The position numbers and the translations under genes were made by a program. A stretch of 64,000 nt of DNA from Bryobacterales bacterium (GTDB lineage Bacteria; Acidobacteriota; Terriglobia; Bryobacterales; Bryobacteraceae): contig JAEUQF010000152.1 of the NCBI GenBank assembly GCA_016789745.1, positions 45,724 through 109,723 on the forward strand, given 5' to 3'. The notes under the pieces are model-generated. The model worked only from the letters and a program-made list of their open reading frames with translations, had not been told where the DNA came from and did not search any database. Positions 8,128-17,668 of this stretch are shown here, piece after piece (within the stretch, counting starts at the first letter, position 1; every line of letters begins with the position of its first letter).

Positions 8128-9168
8128 ATGCCGGCAGCAGCCGCGGAGAAAGCACCCAATATCGCCGCGATTCCGGGGGCCCGGAAGGCGGCGATCCTGA
8201 CCGTGATCCTTGGGGAAGTGGTCTCGGCGGAGATCTTCAAGGAGCTGGAAGACGAGGAGATCCATCGCATCGGCCGGGAAGTGGCGAAGATCGGATCGGT
8301 GACCAGTGAAGAGGCCGAGGGGATCCTGGAAGAGTTTTACCAGATGTCTCTGGCCCAGGACTACGTGCACAAGGGCGGCCTGGAGTACGCGCGCAAGGTA
8401 TTGGTGAACGCCTTTGGGCCGGAGCACGCCAAGAAGCTGCTGGACCGGCTGATGAAGGCACTCGGCAATGAGGGGGCAACCTTCGATGCCTTGCAGAAGG
8501 CCGATCCGCAGCAGCTGGCGAAGTTCATCCACAGCGAGCATCCGCAGACCATCGCGCTGGTGTTGAGCCACCTGAATCCGTCGCAGGCGGCAGGGCTGCT
8601 GCAGTCGCTGCCACCGGAAATGCGGCCGGATGTGGCGTTGCGCATGGCGAACCTGGACCAGATTTCGCCGGATATCATTTCGAAGATCGCGTCGATCATC
8701 GGGCAGAAGCTCAAGGCGTTGGGCGAGTTGAGCCGCGAGTCGTATGGCGGCGTGCGGGCGGTGTCGGAGATCTTCAACCGGTTGGACACAAACACGAGCA
8801 AGGAGATTCTGGAGTCGATCGAGCAGGAGGATCCGAACCTGACCGAGACGATCCGGCACCTGATGTTCGTGTTCGAAGACCTCATGATGCTGGACCAGGG
8901 GGCGATCAAGGAAGTGCTGGGCCGGGTGGACCGGAAGCTGCTGACGGTGGCGTTGAAGGGCACCAGCGAGCAGTTGAAGAATCACTTCCTCGGCTGCATG
9001 AGCCAGCGCGGCGCCGAGATGATGCGCGAAGACATGGACTCCATGGGTCCGATCAAGATCAAGGAAGTGGAAGCCGCGCAGCAGCAGATCATCACGGTGG
9101 TGCGGCAGTTGGAGAACGAGGGAACGATCAGCCTGAAGGGATCGGGCGGCGACCAGTATGTCGTCTAG
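8128..9168 (+). CDS. fliG: Flagellar motor switch protein FliG
   Basis: C-ring protein of 346 aa that joins FliF to FliM and carries the torque-generating charged residues. Family features include the N-terminal ARKAAILTVILG, the middle-domain EHPQTIALVLSHL with ASGLL-like QAAGLLQSLP, and the C-terminal MFVFEDLMMLDQGAIKEVL with charged residues and RDMG-like spacing. It starts at ATG 8128, 3 bases after fliF, and its 3' end overlaps fliH by 11 bases. Confidence 0.95.
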   Translation: MPAAAAEKAPNIAAIPGARKAAILTVILGEVVSAEIFKELEDEEIHRIGREVAKIGSVTSEEAEGILEEFYQMSLAQDYVHKGGLEYARKVLVNAFGPEHAKKLLDRLMKALGNEGATFDALQKADPQQLAKFIHSEHPQTIALVLSHLNPSQAAGLLQSLPPEMRPDVALRMANLDQISPDIISKIASIIGQKLKALGELSRESYGGVRAVSEIFNRLDTNTSKEILESIEQEDPNLTETIRHLMFVFEDLMMLDQGAIKEVLGRVDRKLLTVALKGTSEQLKNHFLGCMSQRGAEMMREDMDSMGPIKIKEVEAAQQQIITVVRQLENEGTISLKGSGGDQYVV

Positions 9169-9877
9169 GATTCTCAATACGGAGCAGTCGGAGGCGGCGG
9201 ACGTTCTGTTTTGGCGGCCGCTGCATGGCGGCGACGACCTCGGGCAGGGCGAGCACGAGCAGGAGCAGGAGCCGGCCTCGGAGGTCGACCCGGCTCCGGT
9301 GCCGGAGCCGGTACCGGTGGTGCCGACCGGGCCGAGTTGGGAGCAGTTGCATGCAGCCGAGGCGCGGATCCGGGAGTTGGAGCAGTTGATCCCGGCGCGC
9401 GAGCAAGCCGCCAGACAGGCGGGGTACAAGGAAGGGGAAGCAGCGGCGGCAGCGCGATGGGAGCCGGCGCTCGAACGGCTCACACGGTCGGCGGCGGAGA
9501 TGGGCGGCCTGCGGAGCCGGCTGCGGCGGGAAGCCGAGACGGATCTGGTGCAGTTGTCTCTGACGATTGCCAAGCGGGTGCTGCGCCGGGAACTCAGCGT
9601 GGACCCGGAGGCGCTCTTGAGCCTGGTGAAGGTAGCGCTGGAACGTGTCGAGCAGCGGGAGGCGCAGCGGATCCGGATCCGGCCGGAAGATGCTCCACGC
9701 GTGGCCGCCGCGCTGGAGCGGATGGGGGTGCCGCAGCGGCTGGAAGTAATCGCCGATGCTTCGCTGGAACGCGGCGGAGTGATCTTGGAGACAACGAAAG
9801 GAGCGCTGGACGCATCGCTTGAGACGCAGATGGCGGAAATCGAGCGAGGGTTCGCGGATCTGCTGAAACGGCCATGA
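9158..9877 (+). CDS. fliH: Flagellar export apparatus stator protein FliH
   Basis: A 239-aa protein that tethers the ATPase FliI to the export gate. The first 65 residues are acidic and Pro-rich (repeats of Glu/Pro/Val). A coiled-coil follows with AARQAGYKEGEAAAAARWEP, the usual FliH helix with Ala/Gly spacing. The C-terminal globular part (LVQLSLTIAKRVLRRELSVD to the end) is typical of the FliH/YscL family. It begins inside fliG (11-base overlap) and overlaps fliI by 4 bases, so translation is probably coupled. Identification rests on the C-terminal domain and gene order. Confidence 0.88.
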   Translation: MSSRILNTEQSEAADVLFWRPLHGGDDLGQGEHEQEQEPASEVDPAPVPEPVPVVPTGPSWEQLHAAEARIRELEQLIPAREQAARQAGYKEGEAAAAARWEPALERLTRSAAEMGGLRSRLRREAETDLVQLSLTIAKRVLRRELSVDPEALLSLVKVALERVEQREAQRIRIRPEDAPRVAAALERMGVPQRLEVIADASLERGGVILETTKGALDASLETQMAEIERGFADLLKRP

Positions 9878-11196
9878 CGGAGAGAATCAGCTTTCAACCA
9901 TATCTGGAGCAACTGGCGCGGCTGAACCCGGTGCGATGGACCGGAACCGTGACGGCGATGGTGGGGTTGCTGCTCGAATCGGCCGGTCCGGCGGCGGCGG
10001 TGGGGGATTTCTGCGAGATTCTGACCAGCAACGGGCGTAGTATCCGCGTGCAGGTGATCGGGTTCCGAAACGGGAAGGTTCTGTCGATGCCGCTCGAGGA
10101 GACCGACGGGCTGCAGTTGGGCGACGTCATGATTGCGCGAGGGGACGAGGCCAAAGTGGCGGTGGGAGCGTCTCTGCTCGGTCGCGTGCTCGATGGCTTC
10201 GGCAAGCCGATCGATGGGAAAGGTCCAATTGACGCAGAGGCATTTTATGACCTCTACTGCACACCGCCGGGGCCGCTGGAACGAGAGCCGATCAAAGAGC
10301 CGCTGGTGACCGGGATCAAGGCGATCGACAGCCTGTTGCCGTGCGGGAAAGGCCAACGTATTGGGCTTTTCGGTGGCAGCGGCGTGGGCAAGAGCACTCT
10401 GCTCGGCTCGATGTCGCGGCACAATTTCGCGGACGTAACCGTGATTGCGCTCATTGGGGAGCGCAATCGCGAGGTACGAGGCTTCATCGAACAGGAGTTG
10501 GGCCCGGAGGGTTTAGCGCGCTCGGTCGTCGTGGTGGCCACCAGCGACCGCCCGGCGCCGCTCCGCATTCGCGCCTGCTTTCTCGCGTTGGCGATCTCGG
10601 AGTTTTTCCGCGACCAGGGCAAGAGCGTGCTGCTGGTGATGGATTCGGTGACCCGGTTGGCGATGGCGCAGCGGGAGATCGGGCTGGCGGCCGGAGAGCC
10701 ACCGAGCCAGAAGGGCTATACGCCCTCGGTCTTTAACCTGTTGCCAAAGGTGTTTGAACGCGCCGGGAACTTCCAGAAGGGCTCGATTACGGGGTTCTTC
10801 ACCGTGCTGGTGGAAGGGGACGATTTCAATGAGCCCATTTGCGACGCGGTGCGCGCGATTCTGGACGGCCACATCATTCTGTCGCGGGATCTGGGGGCGG
10901 CCGGACACTATCCGGCGATTGACATCCTGCAGTCGGTGAGCCGGTTGGCGAGCCAGGTGGCGACACCGGACCAGAAGCCGTGGATGCAGGCGGTACGGGA
11001 GTCGATGGCGACTTACCAGCGGGCGCAGGATCTGATTCTGCTGGGAGCGTATGCGGCGGGGACGAATCCGCGGCTGGACGCGGCGATTCGCACGCGAACG
11101 GAGTTGGAGAAGTTTCTGCGCCAGGAGCCGCACGCAAAATTCACGAGGGAGGAGACGCTCGGCGGGTTACGCGATCTCGCGACGATTCTGAGCTGA
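9874..11196 (+). CDS. fliI: Flagellum-specific export ATPase FliI
   Basis: ATPase of the flagellar type III secretion apparatus, 440 aa, the normal size. The P-loop GLFGGSGVGKST is at about residues 164-175, and the Walker B-like VLLVMDSVTR is near 250. The characteristic block AMAQREIGLAAGEPPSQKGY and the PSVF element distinguish flagellar and type III ATPases from F1. It sits between fliH (4-base overlap) and fliJ (16-base gap), its usual partners. Confidence 0.96.
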   Translation: MTERISFQPYLEQLARLNPVRWTGTVTAMVGLLLESAGPAAAVGDFCEILTSNGRSIRVQVIGFRNGKVLSMPLEETDGLQLGDVMIARGDEAKVAVGASLLGRVLDGFGKPIDGKGPIDAEAFYDLYCTPPGPLEREPIKEPLVTGIKAIDSLLPCGKGQRIGLFGGSGVGKSTLLGSMSRHNFADVTVIALIGERNREVRGFIEQELGPEGLARSVVVVATSDRPAPLRIRACFLALAISEFFRDQGKSVLLVMDSVTRLAMAQREIGLAAGEPPSQKGYTPSVFNLLPKVFERAGNFQKGSITGFFTVLVEGDDFNEPICDAVRAILDGHIILSRDLGAAGHYPAIDILQSVSRLASQVATPDQKPWMQAVRESMATYQRAQDLILLGAYAAGTNPRLDAAIRTRTELEKFLRQEPHAKFTREETLGGLRDLATILS

Positions 11197-11212
11197 CGAG
11201 GGGGAAGGCGGC

Positions 11213-11650
11213 ATGAAGAAGTTCACATTTCCACTCGAGAGTGCGCTCGATTGGCGGCGGCGGCAGATGGAGACCGAACAGGCGCGTTTGGAAGCATTGG
11301 AGCGGCGACGCTCGGCGATGGCATCAATGCTGGCAGGCATTGAGCAGTCGTGGGTGGCGGCAGCCGAAGCCGTCACAAAGGCGAAGGTGATCGAGGCGGC
11401 GGAGTTGGAGCATCTATCGCATTACCGGATCGCGGCGGACACGAAGAAGCGTCGGGTGGAAGGGGACCTGCGCGTGCTTGCCGGGAAGCTGGAGGAACAG
11501 AAGAGCCGGCTGGTGGAGGCGACGCGGCAGTTCCGGCTGATCGAGAAATTGAAGGAACAGCGGAGGGAAGAATGGCAGCGCCAGGTGGACGCCCAGTTGG
11601 AACAGGAGGCCGGCGAGTTGTACCTGGCCCAGTGGATCAATCAGGAGTAG
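11213..11650 (+). CDS. fliJ: Flagellar export chaperone-like protein FliJ
   Basis: A 145-aa, almost entirely helical protein predicted as a coiled coil, with the family opening FTFPLESALDWRRRQMETEQ. FliJ inserts into the FliI ring and escorts substrates. Divergent family: the call rests on length, charged coiled-coil character and position behind fliI. It is the last gene of the operon. No fliK or hook genes follow, as the next genes are on the opposite strand. Confidence 0.85.
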   Translation: MKKFTFPLESALDWRRRQMETEQARLEALERRRSAMASMLAGIEQSWVAAAEAVTKAKVIEAAELEHLSHYRIAADTKKRRVEGDLRVLAGKLEEQKSRLVEATRQFRLIEKLKEQRREEWQRQVDAQLEQEAGELYLAQWINQE

Positions 11651-11655
11651 GCGCC

Positions 11656-11672
11656 GGGCGCATTTGGCGCCC
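11656..11672. terminator. Small GC hairpin in the fliJ/DUF4097 convergent gap
   Basis: GGGCGC (11656-11661) and GCGCCC (11667-11672) flank a 5-base loop between the converging ends of fliJ and the minus-strand DUF4097 gene. It has no T-run, so it is only a weak terminator candidate for either strand. Confidence 0.25.
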
Positions 11673-11690
11673 AGGCGCTGCGCAGTTGGC

Positions 11691-12503
11691 CTACTTGCCC
11701 TTGCGGATGTAGAGGTTGCCGTTGAGCGTGGTGAACGAAAAGTCCGGGCCGCCGCCGTTGATGGTGGCATAGGTGGTGCGGTCCGAGCGTAGTTTGTAGC
11801 GGCCTTTGCTGTCGCGGCTGCCGGTGGGCGTGCTCGTTGACGGCTTCAAGGTGACTTCGAAATCGGTGAAGATGTCACCGTTGTCGGACTTCATCTTGAG
11901 GCTGGCTTTGACGTCGGGCGGGAGCGTGACATCGACATCACCGTTGAGCGTGCTGAAGCTCATGGGCTTGCCCGCAGTGACCGAATGGAGTACGGCGATG
12001 AGTTTGCCGTTGAGGGTGTGAGCAACGACGGCGCCGCCGACATCGCGGATGGTGATGTTGCCGTTCAGGTTGCTGATGTCCATCTCGCCGGTGACGCCCT
12101 CAACGGTGATATTGCCGTTGTTGACGGTCGATAGTTTGAGCGAGGTGTCGGCGGGCGCGGTGATGGTGATCTCAGCACTCCGGCTGGGCAAAGCGCCGAT
12201 CTTGATGAGGTTGTCCTGCTCATCCACCTGCAGGCCGACGCCGGGCGGCTCGAGGCGGCGCATGCCGGGGGGCGGCGAACCACGGCGCTTGCGTCCGCCG
12301 TCGAGCCCCTTCGATTCGACGATGACGTCGTTGCCGCGGTGCGCCTTGACGATAATACTGCCGTCGACCAGATTGCATTGCAGGCGCTTGGCGCCGGATG
12401 GGTTGCTGAAGGGCACAACGACCCGGTCGCCGTCCTGGGCAGAGAGTGGCGGCGCGCTCGGCAGTAAAGCGAAAGCAAGAGTCAGAACGAGTAAGGGTTT
12501 CAT
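11691..12503 (-). CDS. Secreted DUF4097 beta-repeat protein
   Basis: A 270-aa protein with a clear signal peptide (LLVLTLAFALLPSAPPLSAQ). The mature chain consists of short beta-strand repeats punctuated by Asn-Gly turns (STVNNGNITVEG, NLNGNITIRD, HTLNGKL, STLNGDVDV, TTLNGNLYI), spaced about 17-25 residues apart. This is the DUF4097 pattern, probably a right-handed beta solenoid. A Arg/Lys/Pro-rich insert near residue 70 interrupts the early strands. Role unknown; family members usually accompany ECF sigma/anti-sigma pairs and are considered cell-envelope proteins. It overlaps the upstream paralogue by 4 bases and is the last gene of the sigma operon. Confidence 0.82.
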   Translation of the reverse strand: MKPLLVLTLAFALLPSAPPLSAQDGDRVVVPFSNPSGAKRLQCNLVDGSIIVKAHRGNDVIVESKGLDGGRKRRGSPPPGMRRLEPPGVGLQVDEQDNLIKIGALPSRSAEITITAPADTSLKLSTVNNGNITVEGVTGEMDISNLNGNITIRDVGGAVVAHTLNGKLIAVLHSVTAGKPMSFSTLNGDVDVTLPPDVKASLKMKSDNGDIFTDFEVTLKPSTSTPTGSRDSKGRYKLRSDRTTYATINGGGPDFSFTTLNGNLYIRKGK

Positions 12504-13336
12504 TCGGCTTCCTTCACCTGGATGTTACCGTTGACGGTCTCAAAGGAATGCTCCGGGCCGCCTCCGCCGACGCGGACCGAGAAGCGCTGGTTGTTACGGA
12601 TGCGGCGGCGTCCGTTGCTCATTTCAACGGTAGGCGCTTCGTTGGTGACGGCCCCGGCGGGCATGTTGGTGAACACCTCGCCATGCAGGGTCCGAAACTT
12701 CAGTGTAGCGTTCAGGTTTTGGGGGAACGTCACTTCGATGCTGCCGTTGACGGTCTTGGCGTGGAACGGATCAGGCGGGGTTTTGCGGAACGTGACATGG
12801 AGGCCGCCGTTGACGGTTTCGGCCTGTGCGGCGCCGCCGAGGGCATCGAGGGTGACACCGCCGTTCACGGTCTTGGCGTGTACGGAGCCATCAACGCCGG
12901 TGGCACGGACGCCGCCGTTGACGGAACGCAGTTCGAGGGCGACAGCGACCGGCACACGCAGTTCCAGGTCGAAGCTGACCGAATACTCGCGGTCACAATC
13001 ATTGCGGCAGCCGTGGCGCTGGCCGTCGCCGCAGTTGCTCCAGACGCCTTCGATGCAGACCTTGAGGCGGCTGCCTACGGGCTGCACGTCGAGGCGCACC
13101 TCGCGTTTCGCCTGTTCGAGGGCTTCCTGGGTTTTGGCCTGGATGCGTTTGTTGGCCACGAGTTCGATCTGGTTGCCGCTATAGCCGGTGACACGGATGC
13201 CGCCGTTGACATTGCGGACCTCGACGGTGGAGGCATAGGGATGGGTCTGGCGGATGGTCTCTTTCTCTTCCAGCGCCCAAGCGGGAAGCAGGGCGGCGCC
13301 GAGACACACCGATAGCAGGGTTATGGGGAAGCTCAT
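12500..13336 (-). CDS. Secreted DUF4097 beta-repeat protein (paralogue)
   Basis: A 278-aa secreted protein with signal peptide (ITLLSVCLGAALLPAWA) and an even more regular array of Asn-Gly turns: NVNGGIRVTG, SVNGGVRATG, TVNGGVTLDA, TVNGGLHV, TVNGSIEV, TLHGEV, TVNGNIQV. Between the first and second repeats lies a Cys-containing segment (about residues 90-115, with CIEGVWSNC and CRNDC) that may form disulphides. It belongs to DUF4097 and is clearly related to the next gene downstream, with which it overlaps by 4 bases. Probably co-regulated by the ECF sigma factor two genes upstream. Function unknown. Confidence 0.82.
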   Translation of the reverse strand: MSFPITLLSVCLGAALLPAWALEEKETIRQTHPYASTVEVRNVNGGIRVTGYSGNQIELVANKRIQAKTQEALEQAKREVRLDVQPVGSRLKVCIEGVWSNCGDGQRHGCRNDCDREYSVSFDLELRVPVAVALELRSVNGGVRATGVDGSVHAKTVNGGVTLDALGGAAQAETVNGGLHVTFRKTPPDPFHAKTVNGSIEVTFPQNLNATLKFRTLHGEVFTNMPAGAVTNEAPTVEMSNGRRRIRNNQRFSVRVGGGGPEHSFETVNGNIQVKEAE

Positions 13337-13359
13337 GTTGTTCTCTCTTTCGTTAGAAG

Positions 13360-14217
13360 TCAGTGCCGTTCGATCAGCCCGATGGCTCGTTCGAGCTGGG
13401 GGCGGACGCTGGGGTTGAGGTCGGCGCGGCCGGCCAGTTGGCGGAGTGCGGGTAAGGAGCCACCATCGCGGCTCTCCATGGCCCAGTCGATGAGGGCCAC
13501 CTGGACCAGCGGCGAATCCTGGTTGGCGATGGCGTCGCGAAGGCCGCGGCGGACAGTCTGCCGGGCCGAAAACTGGCGAAGGGCGTCGACGGCTGCCAGA
13601 CGAACATTGACGTTGCCGTCCTCGCGCAGGGTGTCGAGCAGGGCATTCAGCACTTCGTCGCCGGCTGGCTCCATGCGGACGCTGTAAGTGACGCCCTTCA
13701 GACGGTCACTCGCGGATTGCTGCTGCAAAAGGCTCAACGCTACCAGTTGGCGCATGCTGTTCATCTCCCCGCGCAGTTGCGCGATGGTCTGCTGGTCCTG
13801 CTGGCGGGCCGTGTAGAGGTGACCGGAGACCAGTCCGAAGATAAGGGCGGCTCCGGCGATGGCAAACTGCACCAGCGGCTGGCGGGGCCAGAGCGCGGCT
13901 AAGCCGTCCCACCAGCGAGGCAGGTGGGCGGTGGAACCGGGGGCAATCTGCGTTTGGACAATCCCCGTCCGGCTGCTCGCGCCGCCACCGGCACGATAGG
14001 CGTCGAGCATGTGTTCGAAGTTGGCGCGCATGCGGCGGCTGGGCTCTTCTTCGGGCATCAGCGCCATGGCGTGCCAGAGCGAGTCGAGCTCCTCGGCCTG
14101 CTCGCGGCAGTCGGAGCAGCCGGCCAGATGCGCATCCAGTTCCATGCGGCGCGGCTCGTCGATGCCGTCCACCCAGCGCTCGGCCAGACGTTCGCGCGCC
14201 TGTTCACAGGTCAGCAT
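13360..14217 (-). CDS. Anti-sigma factor with zinc finger, one TM helix and HEAT-like C-terminus
   Basis: A 285-aa protein. The N-terminus is a zf-HC2 anti-sigma domain with Cys4 and the HLAGCSDC motif (His-x3-Cys-x2-Cys, about residues 29-36). A single membrane segment lies near 113-132 (VQFAIAGAALIFGLVSGHLY). The C-terminal 90 residues (ALLDTLREDGNVNVRLAAVD onward, with DALRQF and SPLVQVALIDWAM) look like HEAT repeats, presumably on the far side of the membrane. Family knowledge: such proteins hold the ECF sigma factor inactive until an envelope signal releases it. The start codon overlaps the sigma stop (TGATG), indicating coupled translation. Confidence 0.85.
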   Translation of the reverse strand: MLTCEQARERLAERWVDGIDEPRRMELDAHLAGCSDCREQAEELDSLWHAMALMPEEEPSRRMRANFEHMLDAYRAGGGASSRTGIVQTQIAPGSTAHLPRWWDGLAALWPRQPLVQFAIAGAALIFGLVSGHLYTARQQDQQTIAQLRGEMNSMRQLVALSLLQQQSASDRLKGVTYSVRMEPAGDEVLNALLDTLREDGNVNVRLAAVDALRQFSARQTVRRGLRDAIANQDSPLVQVALIDWAMESRDGGSLPALRQLAGRADLNPSVRPQLERAIGLIERH

Positions 14218-14783
14218 CAGGAGGCTCTCCTTCCGGCAAGTTTGAAGTAGGTGTCGCTGAGCTGGCGCATGGCCCGGAAGACGCGGGTCTTAATGACGGC
14301 GGCGTCGGTCTGAAGGATGGCGCCGATCTCCTCGTATTTGAGGTTCTGCCAGCGGCTGAGAACCAGCAGTTCACGGCGGTCGGCCGGCAACTGCTGGAGG
14401 GCCCGGCGCAGCAGGGCGACGTCGGCCGAACGCAGCAGGCGCGTTTCGGCGGAAATCTGCGGGTCGGGCAGTTCGCGCGGGGTTTCGGCGCGGTCGTCCC
14501 AAAGCGTCGTCTCGTTCTGTTTTTTCCGCAGGTGGTCCACATGTACGTTGCGGGCGATCTGGTACATCCAGGGAGAGAACCGCGCCCCGGACTGGAAGGT
14601 GGCACGGAATTTCAGCATGCGGAAAAACACCTCCTGGGTGAGATCTTCGGCCACCGGGCCGGAACCGCACAGATGGCGGAAGAAGCGGAACAGCCCGCGG
14701 TGATGACGGTCAAAGAGGCCGGAGAGAAGCTCCACCTCTCCCCCGCTCACTCTGCCCATCAACTGGTCGTCGGTCAGTTCCAT
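14217..14783 (-). CDS. ECF-type RNA polymerase sigma factor
   Basis: A sigma-70 family extracytoplasmic-function protein of 188 aa. Region 2 is recognisable in [18 protein letters not shown], then [13 protein letters not shown] and [19 protein letters not shown]. Region 4 is in [15 protein letters not shown], then [20 protein letters not shown] with the helix-turn-helix. The frame extends upstream to 14885, but those extra residues are Pro-rich and unlike the family, so ATG 14783 (MELTDDQL) is taken. It is the first gene of a sigma/anti-sigma/DUF4097/DUF4097 operon and is divergent from uvrA. Confidence 0.9.
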   Translation of the reverse strand: MELTDDQLMGRVSGGEVELLSGLFDRHHRGLFRFFRHLCGSGPVAEDLTQEVFFRMLKFRATFQSGARFSPWMYQIARNVHVDHLRKKQNETTLWDDRAETPRELPDPQISAETRLLRSADVALLRRALQQLPADRRELLVLSRWQNLKYEEIGAILQTDAAVIKTRVFRAMRQLSDTYFKLAGRRAS

Positions 14784-14895
14784 CGGCTCGGTTTCAGTGT
14801 GCACTACGGGGCAGGCGGGCGGAGGTAACAGGAAATTTGCAGGCGGCGGTATTCTGGAAGCAGGCCCCCCTGCAGGAAGACACACCAGCTATCCC

Positions 14896-17661
14896 ATGAT
14901 TGATCGTATTACCGTTCACGGCGCTCGCCAGCACAATCTGAAGAACGTCGATGTGGAGATCCCGCGCAATTCGTTCACGGTCATTACGGGCCTGAGCGGG
15001 TCAGGGAAAAGCTCGCTTGCGTTCGACACGATCTACGCCGAAGGGCAGCGGCGTTATGTGGAGACCTTGTCGCCATATGCGCGGCAGTTCCTGGACCAGA
15101 TGGAGCGGCCGGAGGTGGATTCGATCGACGGGCTGAGCCCGGCGATTTCGATCGAGCAGAAGACAACGTCGCGGAGTCCGCGGTCGACGGTGGGGACCAT
15201 CACCGAGATCTATGACTACCTGCGCGTGCTGTATTCGTCCATCGGCATCGCGCATTGCCCGAACTGCCAGATTCCGATTCGCGCACAGTCGACGCAGCAG
15301 ATCCTCGAACAGATTCTGAGCCTCGGCAAAGAAGACCGGATCATGATTCTGGCGCCGTTCGTGCGGGGTAGAAAGGGCGAGTTCAAGAAGGAGTTGGAGA
15401 AGTTCGCCAAGCAGGGCTTCGTGCGGGCGCGGATCGACGGGGTGCTGCGGTCGCTGGATGAAGAGATCATCCTGGACAAGCGCAAGAATCACACGATCGA
15501 GGTGGTGATTGACCGGCTGCTGATGAAGCCGGGGATCGAGAAACGGCTGGAGACGAGCATCGAAACCGCGACGAAGCTGGCCAACGGGCTGGTGATCGTG
15601 GCGGTGGTGAATGGAGAAGAGCGGCTGTACTCGCAGCGTTTGGCATGTCCGAACTGCGGGGAGAGCGTGCCGCAACTGGAGCCGCGGTCATTTTCGTTCA
15701 ATAGCCCGTATGGCGCCTGTCCAACGTGCAATGGTCTGGCGAACCAGTGGTCATTCGATCCGGGCAAGGTGATTGCGGACCCATCGAAGCCGTTATTGGA
15801 CGGCGGGCTGGCGGCGGCATCGAGCGCGAGCGCGATGGTGCACCAGTTGAACGAAGGCGCGCGAAAGCTGCGCATCGACCTGAGCAAGCCGTTTGAAGAT
15901 TTCACCGAGAAGCAGCGCAAGGTGCTGATTGAAGGCGGCACGGGGTTCAAGGGCATCGTGGCGATCCTCAAGCAGATCTACGATGAGACGCCGAGCGAGG
16001 ATTACCGGCTGTTTCTGTTCGAACAGATGACGCCGACGCGGTGCCCGGATTGTAAGGGGTCGCGATTGAAGCCGTCGAGCCTGGCGGTGCAGGTGCATGG
16101 TCTGGGAATCGGGGAGTTCACGCGCCTGCCGGTGTCGCGGCTGATTCCGCTGCTGGGCGGCTGGCAGTTCAATGACCGGGAGCAGCAGATTGCCGGGCGG
16201 GTATTGGAAGAGATCCGCAACCGGCTGGAGTTTCTGAGCGCGGTGGGGCTGGACTATCTGAGTCTGGAGCGCTCGGCGGCGACGCTATCGGGGGGCGAGG
16301 CGCAGCGGATCCGGTTGGCAACGCAGATCGGGAGCCGGCTGCGCGGCGTGCTGTATGTGTTGGACGAGCCGTCGATCGGGCTGCACCCGCGGGATAACGA
16401 CCGGCTGCTGGATACATTGACGCGGCTGCGGGATCTGGGCAACACGGTGCTGGTGGTGGAGCACGATGCCGAGACGATTCTGCGCGCCGATTATGTGATT
16501 GATTTGGGACCGGGGGCCGGGCGGCTGGGCGGAGAACTGGTGGCGCAGGGGACGCCGCGGCAGGTGGAGGATAACGCCAAGTCGCTCACTGGGGCGTATC
16601 TTTCGGGGCGGGCGCGGATCGACATCCCGGAGGTGCGGCGGCCGGGCAACGGCAACTCGTTGACGGTCACTGGCGCGACCGAGCACAACCTGAAGAACAT
16701 CGACATATCCATTCCGCTGGGAACGCTGACGGTGGTGACGGGTGTTTCCGGGAGCGGAAAGTCGACGATGGTGAACGATATCCTGTATCGGGCACTGGCG
16801 AAGGAATTGTACGGGGCGCGGACCGAACCGGGAGCGCATCAGGCGATTGCCGGCATCGAGCATATCGATAAGGTGATTGAGATTGACCAGACGCCGATTG
16901 GGCGGACGCCGCGTTCAAATCCGGCGACGTATACAGGGCTGTTCGCGCCGATTCGGGATTTGTACGCCATGCTGCCGGAATCGCGCGAGCGCGGGTATAA
17001 GGCGGGCCGGTTCAGCTTCAACGTGAAGGGCGGGCGGTGTGAGGCATGCCAGGGCGATGGGCTGAAGTGCATCGAGATGAACTTCCTGCCGGACGTTTAC
17101 GTGACCTGCGATGTGTGCCGAGGCAAGCGGTACAACATGGAAACGCTGGCGGTGCGGTATAAGGGCAAGTCGATCGCGGAGTTGCTGGAATCGACGGTGG
17201 AAGAGGCGCTGGGGTTGCTGGAGAACATCCCGCAGATTAAGAACAAGCTGTCGACGCTGGTGGATGTGGGGTTGGGGTATCTGCATCTGGGGCAGTCGTC
17301 GACGACATTGTCGGGGGGAGAGGCGCAGCGGATCAAGCTGGCGCGGGAGTTGAGTAAACGGCAGACGGGTCGGACCCTGTACATTCTGGACGAGCCGACG
17401 ACGGGGCTGCATTTCGAGGATGTGAAGAAGCTGCTGGATGTGCTGCAGAAGCTGGCGGATCTGGGCAACACGGTGTTGGTGATCGAGCATCAGCTGGACG
17501 TGATCCGGGCGGCGGATTGGATTATCGATCTTGGGCCGGAGGGTGGGGAGCGCGGCGGGCACCTGGTGGCGGCGGGGCCGCCGGATGTGGTGATGAAGGT
17601 GAAGAAGAGCCACACCGGGCAGGCGATTGCGAAGGCGGTGGCAATGGAGCGGGCTCGGTAG
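14896..17661 (+). CDS. uvrA: Excinuclease ABC subunit A
   Basis: DNA damage-recognition ATPase of nucleotide excision repair, 921 aa, close to the family norm of about 940. It has two ABC modules: Walker [10 protein letters not shown] at residues 32-40 and GVSGSGKST at about 616-624, and two signature motifs LSGGEAQRI. Zinc modules are visible as CPNCG with CPTCNG, and as CEACQGDG with CDVCRG. The frame is open upstream to 14797, but conserved UvrA begins at [17 protein letters not shown], so ATG 14896 is used. It is transcribed divergently from the ECF sigma operon and converges on the next gene with 7 bases between stops. Confidence 0.97.
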   Translation: MIDRITVHGARQHNLKNVDVEIPRNSFTVITGLSGSGKSSLAFDTIYAEGQRRYVETLSPYARQFLDQMERPEVDSIDGLSPAISIEQKTTSRSPRSTVGTITEIYDYLRVLYSSIGIAHCPNCQIPIRAQSTQQILEQILSLGKEDRIMILAPFVRGRKGEFKKELEKFAKQGFVRARIDGVLRSLDEEIILDKRKNHTIEVVIDRLLMKPGIEKRLETSIETATKLANGLVIVAVVNGEERLYSQRLACPNCGESVPQLEPRSFSFNSPYGACPTCNGLANQWSFDPGKVIADPSKPLLDGGLAAASSASAMVHQLNEGARKLRIDLSKPFEDFTEKQRKVLIEGGTGFKGIVAILKQIYDETPSEDYRLFLFEQMTPTRCPDCKGSRLKPSSLAVQVHGLGIGEFTRLPVSRLIPLLGGWQFNDREQQIAGRVLEEIRNRLEFLSAVGLDYLSLERSAATLSGGEAQRIRLATQIGSRLRGVLYVLDEPSIGLHPRDNDRLLDTLTRLRDLGNTVLVVEHDAETILRADYVIDLGPGAGRLGGELVAQGTPRQVEDNAKSLTGAYLSGRARIDIPEVRRPGNGNSLTVTGATEHNLKNIDISIPLGTLTVVTGVSGSGKSTMVNDILYRALAKELYGARTEPGAHQAIAGIEHIDKVIEIDQTPIGRTPRSNPATYTGLFAPIRDLYAMLPESRERGYKAGRFSFNVKGGRCEACQGDGLKCIEMNFLPDVYVTCDVCRGKRYNMETLAVRYKGKSIAELLESTVEEALGLLENIPQIKNKLSTLVDVGLGYLHLGQSSTTLSGGEAQRIKLARELSKRQTGRTLYILDEPTTGLHFEDVKKLLDVLQKLADLGNTVLVIEHQLDVIRAADWIIDLGPEGGERGGHLVAAGPPDVVMKVKKSHTGQAIAKAVAMERAR

Positions 17662-17668
17662 CAGAGAT

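Noticed and set aside
8008..10422. Minus-strand open frame of 804 codons across fliG-fliH-fliI
   Set aside because: It lies opposite three well-recognised flagellar genes and has low-complexity Arg/Ser/His-rich sequence with no motif.
12446..13315. Plus-strand open frame of 289 codons opposite the DUF4097 genes
   Set aside because: No motif, and it is antisense to two proteins with signal peptides and regular DUF4097 repeats.
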